A stretch of DNA of 64,000 nt from Ophioderma brevispina (GCA_023653785.1 JAMKCH010078931.1:111842-175841); one strand, 5' to 3'. Positions 1 to 12,400 are shown, counted from the first letter of the stretch. Notes: generated by a model not told the origin, from the sequence alone. Program-made: numbers and translations.

Positions 1-455
1 GTAGTATCAGAGTGTCCTTGCTTTGTCAATGACCCTAGGTAACCTATGTGCAATTTTTTTCTAGACCCTCGCTTTGTATTGGTGCCACGTAAAGGTGTGT
101 TTCTGTGCTGTGTGTGACCGGCAACACTACTAAATGTGACACACTGTTACTTTGATTGTCCCTCAAAATGTGTAACAGGGTCAAAATAGGTCACATTTGT
201 AATGTACTTAGCTGAACTTTTATCAAGCCGATCACTTAGTTTGCCCACTGATTACTTACAACAGTCCGACAATCTTATTTGACCACCAGACATAAAAACA
301 CCTTGCCTGCTGGCTCAAGGATAATTTTTGTTCTGGATTTTAAAGATGAGTGTCAATCAGGGCAAATACAATCAACACATCTTTGATGTTGTATTGTGTC
401 AAAAATATCATAACTTCAATCTTATTTTGGATTCTTTAAGTGAGAAACAGATACT
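1..455. other. unassigned non-coding stretch
   Basis: No gene, repeat or convincing splice-bounded exon was recognised here. The short open frame that begins near position 328 runs into the miniature element that starts at about 456 and is not credible as a protein. Confidence 0.4.
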
Positions 456-797
456 TTTAAAGGTGCGTGTTCCGATCGTCTTTGGGACCCCCCTGATTTA
501 CCCGGAAGTTGTATCGATTTTGATATCAACGAATACCGTATTTTTTCTCATTCTTGTCCTGAAATTTGAGCCCTCAATCCATTTCATTCCCAGATATAAA
601 CAAAAAAAAAACCGCCGTTTTAGTGGTTAACCATCAATATTGGCACAGTATTGAATAGGGCTTTGCAACATGCATTATTGCGTCTACCATCAAAACCCAA
701 TTTTGTTTCCCCATGGTACTTGATCTGGGGTGCAGTGCAAGTGGCCGGCTCTCATATCGGTAGAGAACACAATACACATACTGAACAATCACCTTAA
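456..797 (+). mobile_element. TTAA-bounded miniature element, family M1
   Basis: A roughly 340-bp non-coding unit that begins TTTAAAGGTGC and ends CACCTTAA, so its ends are short inverted repeats with a TTAA at each border. A second copy in reverse orientation lies at 41411-41763, and the right half recurs at 20041-20190. Shared internal blocks include the stretch around 478-500 (GGGACCCCCCTGATTTACC) and the one around 655-690 (AGGGCTTTGCAACATGCATT). No protein is encoded. TTAA borders are the target-site signature of piggyBac-type transposases, so it may be a non-autonomous piggyBac derivative; that class is inferred. Confidence 0.7.
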
Positions 798-2475
798 TAG
801 GTTAAAAATTTGAGTGGATTCAATACTTCCATCTCTTTCAAGAGACATTGGCAGATTTCAAAAATGCGCACCCCAAATTGTTCACATTTGATATTTTTGC
901 ATGGTTTGTACAAGCTTTTATTTATAGTACCCTCACCTGAAAACGATTTATGCAAAAAATCGGCCCTTATGGGTAACAGAACACTTTTATAATGAAATCA
1001 CTCCAGAGTGATTTTATTCTGCAGACAACGGAAATGGCACGGTCTGTGACCTTTGTGTTTTAAATATCAACAAGTATGAGTCTGTGAATTCAGGTATAAT
1101 ACACTTAAAATTGTGTTTGATTAAGTTAGTCCAACTCAAAAGTTGCCGAAATTTATCCAAACAACCCAAAATGTTAGCCTACACATTACCTGATATCTGT
1201 ACACTCTTATAATGCCCCTATCTGTTTTAGGCATGTTATTTAGTGTGTAAATAGATCTGTATTCTTCCAATGGGCTGAAGTATCATTGAAGCATATTGAA
1301 GAACATTCCCTTATTTGCGAAAATATGCCATTGGTTGTTATAGGTGTAATTTTTTTCTTTGATGTTCAAGGATCTATCTAAGATCTCTGTAGTCACTGTG
1401 TCATGGGCTGTCAGCTAACTAAATTTGCTAAATTAGCCTAAAAAATTGGGAAATGGATGACATGCTTTCTGTAAAGTTTACATGATTTTTTTTAGGAATG
1501 GTGCTCTTCTTCAAGAAATCTTTTTGACCTTGTAGGTAAACGTGCATCTTGAGAGGTGCGAAGTCTGGCTTATGTGCGTCCCTATTACCTGCTTTTTATA
1601 CTCTTCACTTAATTGATTGAGAAGGCAATTTCTTAAGCTGCACTTTTGCATTCAGTTGAGTTGTTATGATTAAACATGTTAAAGGGAACATCCGTTTCAA
1701 TTTGTTTGTTGCTTTTTAAAGGGAAAATTTAGTTCCTTGTGTTATTTTACACAGCTCACATTACATTGCTTTGCTTCGATGTTTTGCCCAACTGTGCTAC
1801 TGCGAATATTTGTTCAAACTTTGCAAAGGACTTCATCTAATGGGCATTGTTTTCATTCTTGGGGCCAAACACATTTTAAGTTATTTGAAAGTGAGTGCTT
1901 TTCCTAACTTCTACTTAATATCCTGTCCACAATGAAGTTTCCTGGACCATGGTTACGATCCCACTTTGCAAACGGCGTCAGCCCTCACAATTTGCAATTG
2001 GAGTCAAAGGTCACACAGAGTGAGTAGAATGCAATCTGTGTACAGCCCCCTATATTCAGAGGTGGTTCTGACCAGTATGAAGTTAATCCATCAAAGAATA
2101 CAAGACTGAGTCCACAGAAGTGCAGGGTTAACATGTTTATCACCCTCTACCCACTCAACATCGCACACCTACACCCACACGACCTACTCCCAGGGTTAGG
2201 CCCGGACATTTGTTTCAAGGCCGCCAATCGCAATTGGTTTTTAAACTAAAATGCAGTAATTGTCCTAGATTTTAACTGCTTTTTTTTTTAACAAGGCAAT
2301 TTTGGGGCTTCAATTTTTTTAGTTTACAATTATCCTTTTCATATAAGACATGTTACTACTTGTAGTTTTCAATCAATGGGTAATTTTTCTTTAATTTTTC
2401 TAAGCACTTATTATCACATATCTAACTGCTGGCGTACTATACACGGCTGGCATCGAGTCCTACCTCAAGCACTCA
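798..2475. other. unassigned AT-rich stretch with one dispersed-repeat fragment
   Basis: No gene found. The part at about 930-1075 (ending near GGAAATGGCACGGTCTGTGACC) resembles 59490-59690, so it belongs to an unnamed dispersed repeat. The rest shows nothing I can assign. Confidence 0.4.
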
Positions 2476-2479
2476 AATC

Positions 2480-3790
2480 TTCCCTGATATCAAGCTTGTC
2501 ACGTTCATTATGCTGCTCATGCAATCCAGATCTTTGCGTCCTGGATACATCAAATGGCAACGCGTATAATGCGCAAACTTTGGTATGGTGTCCCACAAGG
2601 TTCTGGCCTGGCACCCAATCTCTTTTAACATCTACGGCCAGATATGCCAAAGAGAGATTGTTTACAGTATTCCTACGCAGACGACACGGCACTTGGATTA
2701 GCTGCTGATTCCTTTGAGGTCTTAACAGTGTTGCAGAAAGACCCAATCAATGTAAGCCCATTCTTACACCGATGGCACTTGAAACTCTGCAAATCTAAGA
2801 CTGTCAGCTCTGTTTTCCACCGTTGCAAATCGCTGCGCAAAAGAGAACTTCACATCACTCTAGATGGATAAAACTGTCACATGACCCCACACCGAAGTAT
2901 CTTGTCACAATGACCCGAGCCTTACTTCAATCACCACACCAAGGCAGTCGCTGCCAAGACGCAGGCTCGTGTCAACCTCCTCAGAAGGCTCGCAGAACTG
3001 GATGGGGTGCAGCTTTTGACACCTTACATACATCAATTGTTGCCTTGGCATACTCTCAATGCTGAATATGCTGCACAGTATGGAAGTCAACAGTGTACAC
3101 TCACACAAGATTGATGTCGTTCTGAATGATGCCATTAGACTTGTGAGTGGTTGCCTTTTGGTGACATCTGTAGAATATCTTCCAATTCTGTCTGGCATAG
3201 CTCCTGCAAACCTTAATTAGGAGGAACCTTCAGACGATCAAGCCCGCCAAGAAATGTGATGACCTGGTAGCCTACCCCCACCAACACCCTTTGGATCAAT
3301 AGAATCCACGGAATCACTTCGCTACCCAATTCATGACACTGCAGTCACAGTATCACTATCGATCATCCTGGATCAATGGCAGATGGCATGAGCAATGTGT
3401 CACCCGCTAATTTGAACCCTAAGCAGTTTGTGGACAGTCCTCTATCAAGCCCAAAGGCTATGACCTTGATAGGAAAGCATGGTTTCAACCTCAACAGACT
3501 CAGAACTTTGGCGTTGTCGTACCAAGAACTTCCTTCACAATCGGAGTAGAACTTTCACCAAACGCGATGTGGGAGCCACAAACCATTAGCCACAATATAG
3601 ATGACTGTGAGGTCGCCAAAGTCCCCAAGAGGAATTTCCAGGCCTACAACCTGGATGAATGACACTATCAGCTGGTCAAGACGGGATCTTCCATACTGTG
3701 ATTTTGGACTTGCAACGGCACGCACGAACGATACATTACATCATGTAGACATGTTAATTGCATGCTTGACTTATTATCTTTTTGCTGTCG
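2480..3790 (+). pseudogene. decayed non-LTR retrotransposon (LINE) reverse transcriptase and C-terminus
   Basis: Fragments of a LINE ORF2 lie in successive frames on the plus strand. At 2581 the frame reads WYGVPQGSGLAPNLF, the RT block around motif B; an extra T in the run at about 2621 breaks it. At 2665 the frame reads QYSYADDTALGL, with the YADD catalytic box of RT motif C. Around 3100-3200 a frame reads KIDVVLNDAIRLVSGCLL and then EYLPILSGIAP, the C-terminal region typical of Jockey/I/CR1-like elements. At about 3690 RRDLPYCDFGLATARTNDTL followed by HHVDMLIACL resembles the cysteine/histidine tail of such proteins. Several frameshifts and stops show that it is dead. No endonuclease domain was found upstream, so it is 5'-truncated. 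The clade within non-LTR elements is uncertain. Confidence 0.85.
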
Positions 3791-3799
3791 ATGCCTGAT

Positions 3800-6400
3800 A
3801 CAAGGGTTGACTGCTATGTACAACCAACAGCTGACTCCCACTACCAAACTAAATCCCAGAGGGTGTTTGGAATCAATCCCACACTGCATTGCAATTGCCT
3901 AAGGCTGTACTGTACTAAACACATGTCAGTACTTAGGTATAAAAAGTGTTCAAAAATTTTAGAACCACAAAACATTTTATGATCATAGCAAACAATTTCC
4001 TAAGTACTAGCGCCTTGTAGGCTAAAATGAGTGTAAAGTCAGGGTTTTCTGTGTTAGAATAGGATTTTTGTGGGATCACATGACCTTGCGGAGGTTGAAT
4101 TTCCCAAACTGGTGCATTGTTGGTTTGACTCATACAAACACCACCCTCTTCGTAAATCCCTATGTGCCAATCTCAATCATGGACACAAAAAATGATTGAC
4201 AGGGATCCCATTCCCCTTCATTAATCATGAGTTTTTGCTGGGTTTCAAGTAAAGTTGGACAATTGTAATGGAAGTCTGAGAGAGCTTGTCAAGGCTCCCA
4301 AAATCTCTGTCCACGTCAAGGACTCAAGGTAATCTGCAATTCCCCCCGGCCTCCGGTCAACACAGTACCTTGCAGTAAAAGTGAAAGTGGTCAATATCTA
4401 TAGGGTATTCACACTCACATCTTAAAATATGTCATCTTAAAAGGGCCATTTTGTGATCCACAGGCTCGTACCCGGACTTGCCTAAAAAGTGGATATTTAT
4501 CTGAACCGTTGGCTTAAGTATAGTATGTTTACCTAATCATGCAACATTAAGGAGTGTAAAATGTGGTCTTAAATCAACTGCATGTCTCTGTAACTCAAAG
4601 ACTGGGATGGTAAGATTAAGGTGAGCTCTTGTTTCGCCTATTTTTTTAAATACAATTTATTTTTTCTACACAAAAGTATCGGCATTGAATGAAAAATGAT
4701 TAAAACAAATTTTCATTAGCCAGGTCACAAGCATTATTCCGGCATGAAAATAGTGGAAACAAAATTTTAAAATTCCATACACTTTGGGCCAATTTAGTTT
4801 TTGAACTTAAGATTCTCGTGTAGTTTTGATCTCACTGCATTAAATTTGATCAGGTTTTATCCAAACTATAATGAGATTTTCATGTGAAAAGACTGTCATT
4901 CAAATCATTTAAAAAAATCAAAAGAAATTGCACAAAGCACATGCAACAACAAAAAAGTGAGGGAAACATGTCAGCATAAGGTCAAATGGTCAATATAATT
5001 TTCTATCTACATCTCTGTAATGAAGAGTCATGAGCACTATCGAGCCATTCTCCATTAAAGTGTTCAGCTTTGGTCTCAAAAATGACCAAATAGCAACATT
5101 AACAAATTCCTGAAAATCATTAAAATCGTAAACTTTAATATTTTCAGAACTCGGAACAATGCATAGATGATCTTAAAAAAATATCCGATTTTAGTATATT
5201 GCCTAACGTTAACACTTAAGTAACGTATCTGGGTAACGTATCTGGTCGGCCTTTTTCTTCAGCGTGCCGTTCTTAATAAAAGTACATGCTTTACCGACTT
5301 AATCTCTATATCTTATCAGGGATTACCATCATACTAAAGTATGGTGTGGTATTCGACTTTATATATCACGGTGTTTAGCAAGAGTGCAGCGGGAAGTAGG
5401 TAACGTATCTGTCGCGGTATGAACGTAACGTGAGGGGTTTCTTTCATTACCAGGCCTGGAAATTGTTACTTCAAAACCAGATTTTTATGCAAAACATGTA
5501 TAATATATATTGACATGTGCTTGATTTATCGCATATTGGAACATTCTTCTACTGTTATGTTTGGCAATTTTGTATCAATTTGAATTATGGTAACGTATCT
5601 GGCTGCAATATTGGCGACATGCTCTCAGAGAACTCTTACGGAACTTTAATAATCCAATATTACCGTGTTTTGAACTTTACAATAAGGGCATAATAGAGGC
5701 TGATAAAATGTAATGTTACCTGTGATATGTGCTCTTGTGCAACGAGCAGGGACATATTTTAAAGAATGGATTTGGGCTGGCGACATGGTGAAAAACAAGA
5801 ATTATGGATCATCAGCCTTATTGCTTGATACTTTCTTGCTCGGTTACAAGTTCTAGCCCACATCATTTTGAAAGCATAACTCCTAAGTATAATTTATACT
5901 AATAAGCATTCATTCTAAACGAGCAAAACAGCCTTTAAACTGTGTATGACTGTGAGCGACACGAAAAATGGTTTTTGAACACTTTAACGGAGAATGGCCC
6001 TATCAATTTTAAAGTCTCCAACCTTCCCCCTCTAATCTATTTACAAACCTTTACAACATCTGATAACCAAACACCAGGTTCCTGGAGGTGAGCAAAAACC
6101 TGAAAATACCCTCTGCATAAATTGTTGCCAGGGTAAATAAACATTTTAACTCCGTATCAGTGTAGAGCCATCTTCCCTAGTGTGTCATTTAGAATCCTCT
6201 GAATGTCTACAGTTAATCCAAACATGACAGTTGGTGACACTTTGGAAGTTTCTATAATAACATTTTTTATCTAATTTCCCATAGCATAAAGAAAGAGCAA
6301 GATAAGTCTGGAAGATATATATTATATACCTTACTGTCACAGAAGTTATGTAATGGAGTACATAATCTTCCACAAAGTTAATGTAGCGATTACTTTGTTC
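3800..6400. other. unassigned AT-rich stretch
   Basis: No gene recognised. The only structure noticed is a 12-14 base motif (GGTAACGTATCTGG and near variants) at about 5220, 5233, 5399 and 5589. The sequence between the copies is not otherwise alike. Small open frames have no splice or codon support. Confidence 0.4.
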
Positions 6401-6436
6401 CAGTGAACATTTTCATCTTGTCAAATCCAATTATTT

Positions 6437-6488
6437 TACTGACCTGACAGTTTCGACCATCTTGGGCAATGGTCAACTTCAGAGTGAT
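6437..6488 (-). ncRNA. hammerhead-ribozyme-like motif, left arm of Penelope remnant
   Basis: Read on the minus strand: ACT, then CTGAAG, then GACCAT and ATGGTC as a perfect six-base-pair stem II around a loop of about eight bases, then GAAAC, a short CTGTCAG hairpin position, then GTC followed by AGT, which can pair with the upstream ACT as stem I. This matches the hammerhead order CUGANGA, stem II, GAAA, stem III, NUH. The last A of CUGANGA appears changed to T, so self-cleavage may be lost. Secondary structure was judged by eye. Confidence 0.6.
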
Positions 6489-6524
6489 GGTAGTTGATCC
6501 AACTTTTCTCTTGACGGATCGCCA

Positions 6525-6770
6525 ATAGAGGGCATACTAGTAGCTAGAAGAGGATCATAGACATGGCTAAGGTACTATGCCCCCTCGTCTCTGTTCATGG
6601 TATTAGGTGCTCGTTTTCTGATCCAAATGGCCTCTTTGATGTGACAGGCTCCTAGATCACATTCAGTTGCAAGTACTTTAGCATCATTCCAATTTATGAC
6701 ATTAATCTGTTGAACTGTGTGGTACGCAATTGCTGACTTGGACTGTTCACTGACCAATTGTTTCCTAGTT
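6525..6770 (-). pseudogene. Penelope-like element, C-terminal GIY-YIG endonuclease fragment
   Basis: The minus-strand frame reads SEQSKSAIAYHTVQQINVIN, then IKEAIWIRKRAPNTMNRDEG, then after one in-frame TAG stop YLSHVYDPLL. The EAIWIRK...MNRDEG block followed by a LSH-YD motif is the conserved end of Penelope-like proteins, downstream of the GIY-YIG core. Only this C-terminal part is present; the reverse transcriptase is missing. It lies directly upstream of the minus-strand hammerhead-like motif, as expected for the 3' end of such an element. The in-frame stop and truncation make it a pseudogene. Confidence 0.8.
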
Positions 6771-6807
6771 TGGCCATCAAGCCAAGAGGAAAGAAGCTGG
6801 ACACACT

Positions 6808-6862
6808 ACCTCTCTCTGAAGATGACCATGCTTAATGATGGTTGAAAACTGTCAGGCAGGTT
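6808..6862 (+). ncRNA. hammerhead-ribozyme-like motif, right arm of Penelope remnant
   Basis: On the plus strand the order is CTCT, CTGAAGA (intact core), TGACCAT with a partner ATGGTT, GAAA, then CTGTCAGG and CAGG. Stem II is less regular than in the left arm because of a small insertion (TTAATG). It is the inverted partner of 6437-6488. Confidence 0.5.
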
Positions 6863-6899
6863 AAAATAATTGGTTTTGACAAGATGAAAATGTCACTAT

Positions 6900-7261
6900 A
6901 TTACTACCAAACCAGATTGAATTTGTTACAAGAAAATACTTTTGATCCAGGTCAGGACAAATATAGACAGGAGAATGCGCATAACTAGAGGGGTGGGGTA
7001 TTTTGCAATTCCCACATTGGTCCATTTTGCCAGCAAAATCGCACCCTCTGTGAGCAAAATGTTCTCTACCAGTAAAATTAAAAATTGGTCGCCTCATCAA
7101 CAACAATTTTTGTTTGTACGGTTTAGGAACAACAATGTTTATCGCCTGCTTTTTTTTCGCGTTAGCTGCTACGGACAAAGAGCAGCACACCAGATTGCAA
7201 CTGGACAAGGAGTAGAGTGCTTCCCAAAGAAGTTGCAGAGTGTGGCAAGCAGATACAGTGG
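6900..7261. other. unique sequence beside the A/C tract
   Basis: Ordinary mixed-composition DNA. Open frames exist on both strands but have no recognisable domain and run into the low-complexity tract at about 7262. There is no convincing gene. Confidence 0.4.
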
Positions 7262-10200
7262 AGGATTGCAGGTATCCCCCTCCCCAAGCGACCCGACATA
7301 CACCGGAGCACCCCGGAGTAGGGGGGCACGAGAGGTGGACTACCGCCCCAGACCCCTAGCACCATACAAGGGCCAAACCCCGGCACCATAGAAAACCCAG
7401 GCCAACACCCCACGGCCCCCGCGCGACCCAAGCTTAGCGCCGGGCAACCACCCCACCCCGGCCACGAGGAGCACCGCTATAATAAGAACGGATCCCACTA
7501 ACAACAGCACCTACACAACAAAAACAGCACACAAACCCACACAACTCACCAACAAACCAAACAGCTCCCCAACCACCCCGCAAACACCCCACCCCCTCCC
7601 AAACACCCCACGCACACCCCACTCCCCTTCCCCAAAAAAAAAAAAAAAAAAAAAGGAAGACTGAAAACAAAACAATAATGAAAAAAAAACAGATAGAAAA
7701 GAGCTAAAAAAACAAATCACCAAAAACACACTAAAGAAACAGCAAAACAAGAAAAGACCACGCCCAACAACAAAACCAAGAAGACAAAAGCCAACCGAAT
7801 CCCCAAAAAACAGTTAAAAAACAACAAAACTTTTTTTAAACATACACCAAACAACCCAACACCCGGCAACAACCCAAGCCCGCGCGCCAGCAACCCCACA
7901 CCCACCCCACCTCACCACCCCGCAACACCCGCCCACCTACAACGAAAAAAAATTTGAAAAAAAAAAAAAGAAAAAATAAAAACAATATGTACAAAAACAA
8001 GTAGAAAAAATAATATAACAATAAGGACCAAAAACCACCGCAACAACACACCCACCCTCCCTCAAAACCACCGCAACACCCAAACCCCCCTCCCACAAGC
8101 ACCACCCGAAACACCCACCCCCTCCCCAAACCACCCAGCAACGCACCCCCACCCCCCCCCAAACACCCCGCAATTACCCACACCCCACCCCCTCAACAGC
8201 CCAGGGCAGCAGACACCTACCCCCTCTCCCCAATACACCACCGGCATACACCCACCCCCTCCCGCAACCACCCCGATTGACAACATCAAACACCACCCCC
8301 TCACCCCCAACACCCCGCGCCGCCAAACAACCCGCAGCAGCCCAAACACCCCACCCACGAATCCAAAATAAAACACCACAAACAAAAATCCCCACAGACA
8401 AAAAATAAAAAAAATAAAAAAAATAAAAAAAATAAAAAAAATAAAAAAAATAAAAAAAATAAAAATGTTATATAAAAAAAATCAAAAAAAAACAAAGCGT
8501 CTACAACTAAAAAAATCCAAAGACAAACAAATCAAATTAAACCAAAAAACGAAGAAAAAAAAACACACAACACATCCAAAGAAAAAGATCACCAACAAAA
8601 TTCACAAACTAAAAAACAAAAAAGAAACAACCAAAAAAAGATAAAAAAAAACCCCACCACCCAAGAAACAACAAAAAACAATGATAAACCCCAACCACAC
8701 TCAGACACAGAAACCACCAATAAACAAAAGAAACAACACTAAAACCAGATAAAAACCCCCAACAAAAAAGCTATAGAAAAAAATCAAAGAAAAAACCGAA
8801 AAAGATTAAATAAAAAGTAAACAAAATACTAGAGAAGAAAAAGAAAAACAAAATACTAAAAGACAAAAAAAAAAATAACAGAATAACAGAAAATAAATTG
8901 GAAACAAGAAAAACACACGAAAACCGAATAAAAAAAAAAAAAAGTATAAAGAGTAAAAAAACGAAAACATTTAAAAAACAAGGAAAAATAAAAAACAGAG
9001 AAAAAAAATGTATCAAAAAAAAAAGTACCAAAAATTGAAAAGACAAAAATACAAAAGCAAAAGAGAATACAAAAGAAAAAACAGAAAAAGAAACTAAAAA
9101 AAAAAACGAAAAAAACTAAACCGCAAAAACAAAAAAACAGACACCAAAACCACGGCAACACCCACACACACAAGACCAAATACAAAAAGGAAACACCCCA
9201 CACGCGCGCAAAACCCCGCCCCAACACCCGCCGCAAGACCCCACCCCGGCCCAATTAAGAAAGGAAAAATAAAAATATAAAAGAAAAAATCACAAATAAA
9301 AAGAAAAATTCATAAGTAAGCAAAGACGAAAAAACATAACAGAAAAGGGGTGGGTGTGCGGGTGGGGATGGGATGTGGCTCGGTCGATAAACAACCAACA
9401 AGATCGGAAACGGTGCCGGCCCTCAGAGAACAACGGCAAATCACATTTCTATAACACCCAGGCCCGCAACACACCAGATGGCGGCAATCACCCACACCCC
9501 CGCCCCAAGAAGACACCCTCGGCACCACGTATAATAACCACAACAAAAAAAACACAGAAAACAACACCCACAAAACACACCACCCTCCACCAAAAAACAG
9601 CAACAAACACACATAAGACAACACCCTACTAACAAAAAAAACCAAACGCAAAAATTCCACCCCTCCCAAAACACCCACCCCTCCCCAACACACCGCAAAA
9701 CCCCACTCCCCTACCCAAAACACTCCGCAACACCCTGCAAAACCCCACCCCCTCCCAAAACCCCGCAACACCCCACCCCCTCCCCAAACCCCCCAATCTC
9801 CCCACACCCCGCAACACCCCAACCCCATCACTCGCAAACACCAACCCCTCCCCCAACACCCCACACCGTCCTCAACAACCCGCAATACCCCAGCTCCCCT
9901 CCCCAAAACACCCAGCACAAGCACCAAAATAACAACCCCGCCCGTAGCGGGCTTTGGCCCCAACCATACGACCCCCGCCCCACAACCCACAAGAGCACAG
10001 GCCCCGCCCCAACACCCAAGCCCCCCCCCAACACCCCAGCCCCCGCCACCACAACCAACCCCAAGCCACCAAACCACCCCTCCCCTCTCCACCCAACATC
10101 CCCAACCCTCCCAAACACCCCAACCCCTCCCCAGCCCCACTCCCCAACACACACCCCACCAGCCACAATACTCAAACACCCAGCTCCCTCCCAACACCCA

Positions 10201-10338
10201 GCTACCCTCCAACCAACACCCCACCCCCCTCACCAGCACAAACACCAAACCCACGCACAACAACAACCTACCCCTTCCCAAAAACCCGCAACAACCCGAC
10301 CCCTCCCAAGCACACACACCCCTCCCCAACACCCCACC
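7262..10338. other. 3-kb tract composed almost only of A and C
   Basis: From about 7262 the plus strand nearly loses G and T. Two C-rich blocks (about 7262-8400 and 9450-10338) built of words such as CCCCACCCC and CAACACCCC flank an A-rich block (about 8400-9350). The sequence returns abruptly to normal composition at about 10339. All long open frames here, such as the Gly/Trp/Val-rich one on the minus strand at 9310-10479, are composition artefacts. Two explanations fit: a real strand-asymmetric low-complexity tract (its complement is G/T-rich and could form G-quadruplexes), or an assembly artefact from failed short reads. The second is discussed in the findings. Confidence 0.8.
8401..8465. 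repeat. A-rich microsatellite, about nine-base period
   Basis: Runs of eight A separated by single T residues repeat about seven times inside the A/C tract. It is a simple low-complexity repeat. Confidence 0.85.
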
Positions 10339-10359
10339 TTGACTACAGTAACACAGAAA

Positions 10360-11300
10360 TATGGCATATCCAATGTACTGTTCACTATACAGCAACTGCG
10401 CCATATTTATTAGGTCAAGATGTAACACAAAATGACCCTTATGGCCACCCCCAGATGCACTTTGACCTAATTGATTCACACAAAAGATTTTTTGGGAATG
10501 CCAGACTAGTCTTTTATGTGGTTGAAGAAATCTTTTGATTCAGCGTAGTTTTTCACACTGACCATTGACAACCTGAGAAAAAATTGGTTGAAATGGACCA
10601 AGCATTTAGCATTAGTTGCAATTTTTAAATAAATCAAAGAGTTTGTTAGACCCCCTTTAAGTGGCCGACATGCATTGTGACCACAATTATGATTCACACA
10701 AAAGATGTTACCATATTAGTAGTCTCATGTAGCCAAGGAAATTTGCATATCCAAGTACCATTTTAATGCGATACAGCAATTACGCATATATTTAATTAGC
10801 TCAATTGCATCAAACAATGGATCCCTTTAATGATCCACTTCACTTTGACCGCAATTGTGATTCATACAAAAGGTACGGCATAGAAGTCTATGTAGCGAAG
10901 GGAATTTTGCAATCCAATGTCAATTTCAGTGATACAGCAATTATGCATAATTTATATAAGATCAATTGTATCAAAAAATGCCCCATAAATCGGCCCACAA
11001 GGCACTTTGACCCAATGATGATTCACCCAAAAGATGCATGGCCATAGTATTCTTTCATGCAGACCGCCAAGGGAATTTTGCCTATCCGAGATACGGTTTC
11101 AAGGAAGAGATACAGTAAATACGCATATTTAATTAGTATTTTGCATACCTAAGCCGCATGTTTATCACACACGTTCAAATTGACAAAAAAGATGCTGTGC
11201 ACCATGATAGGCTTTCATGCAGTGAAGGAATTTCTGTAGCCAAGTACCGTTTCAAAATTATTATAGCAATTACCGCTGTTTTTATATTAATTTAGCTCAT
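10360..11300 (+). repeat. diverged tandem repeat, about 165-bp period
   Basis: The phrase GATTCACACAAAAGATG or close variants recurs at about 10472, 10690, 10859, 11020 and (weaker) 11183, mostly 160-170 bases apart. Each unit also carries a GATACAGCAATTA-like block, a GGGAATTTTGC-like block and a CACTTTGACC-like block. The array is old and interrupted. Downstream at about 11340-11600 a conserved-looking region ends in a CAGA microsatellite, as does the 166-bp array at 21085-21600 (ACAGACAGACAC), suggesting related repeat families. No protein is encoded. Confidence 0.75.
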
Positions 11301-11611
11301 TTTGCATACTTAATTTGCCCAAAATACGACCGAAATCTATCAGTTCGAGAACTCTCCGCCCGATCCCATACACCAATTTACATCGTCATACGCCTTACGG
11401 AAACTCAGAAAAATTGTACACAAGCCTTGCGGGAGATAATATCGGATTATGCAATTAGATAATTAATTGCATATTTTACGCCCAAAATCTAATCAGTCGA
11501 GAACCGTGGAACCGACTTCTTCCACCAAGTACATCATCATAGCCCTCGGAACTCCAGATAATTCGTACACAAGCCTGTGAACACGAACGTCAAGCACACA
11601 GATCGCATGAC

Positions 11612-11612
11612 C

Positions 11613-11644
<32 letters not shown>
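11612..11644. repeat. (CAGA)n microsatellite
   Basis: About eight perfect tandem CAGA units follow the 165-bp array. Confidence 0.95.
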
Positions 11645-12400
11645 GAAAAGTGATTACTAAGTCTCTGCCGAACAATAGTTCAGCGAAGACAAAAAGACAT
11701 GGTACGGGTCTTTGGCATATCATATAAAACATTTTTCTTGCCGGCAGGATGAACGAAATAATTGGGAATGACAAATGTGTGATATATTATGATCAATGAA
11801 AGCTTGTCACATGAGGGTGGGTTAACAGCAAAGGAAGAGAGCATGTTTTTTTGTCGGTCAGTACCATGGGTGCAGGTGCCAAATTCTGTGCACCTTTCAT
11901 TCAAGCCATTTGCTCGCCATGGCCGCCGTCAGGGTGGTTGTAATTTAGGGAAATCAAGGAGTTTGTGCTTACTTCAATGCAGTGCATGCTTATTCCAAAT
12001 AGATTAAAATAGAATGTTGGCAGTTATCGGCTTTTGCGGCCGCTTCGCTATATCAAAGAATATAAGCTTCTTGTGGGCATGCCCAGCCTATACTAACCCA
12101 ACTCTTGACCTTCACACGGAACTTTTAACCTTGGCACATGACTACTTTGACCTCATCAACAATAGGAGTGGTCCCTGGTGCACTTATGACAAAAGTTGGT
12201 TCAATTGACTTCAACTTTTCAATGAGGTCAATTTTAAAAACTTAAACATTTTAGTGTACACAATACATACACAAAATTACATACACACACACAAAAAAAC
12301 ACATTGCAAAGTGATCCTGCCAGCTTTGCCTGCCCCAGCCTGAGGCCCAAAGGCATAATTTGTGACAATTTTTGAAAAAAAAAACATAATGATGATTGAT
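11645..12400. other. unassigned stretch with a dispersed-repeat fragment
   Basis: No gene. The part at about 12100-12320 (CCTTCACACGG to TTCAATGAGGTCAATTTT, then an ACACAC-rich tail) resembles the dispersed repeat at 22300-22510 and 26150-26580. Confidence 0.4.

Larger units (their letters stand above)
6402..6895 (-). mobile_element. Penelope-like element remnant with inverted terminal repeats
   Basis: The left end (6402-6482) and right end (6812-6895) are inverted copies of each other for about 80 bases; both read CCAATTATTTTA followed shortly by CCTGACAG when viewed inward. Each arm carries a hammerhead-ribozyme-like core. Between them lies the C-terminal GIY-YIG endonuclease portion of a Penelope-like protein on the minus strand. 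Penelope-like elements are known to carry hammerhead motifs in their terminal repeats and to leave truncated copies with repeats in direct or inverted order. The same layout recurs at 37083-37457. Confidence 0.75.

Noticed and set aside
6942..7391. 149-codon plus-strand open frame
   Set aside because: It runs into the low-complexity tract, overlaps an open frame on the other strand and shows no domain or splice context.
9310..10479. Longest open frame in the window (389 codons, minus strand), rich in Gly, Trp and Val
   Set aside because: It is the complement of the A/C-only tract, where stop codons are rare because of composition; there is no domain, and frames on both strands are open at once.
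10360..11300. CRISPR array
   Set aside because: Units are about 165 bp and diverged throughout, without short identical repeats and unique spacers; the genome is eukaryotic.
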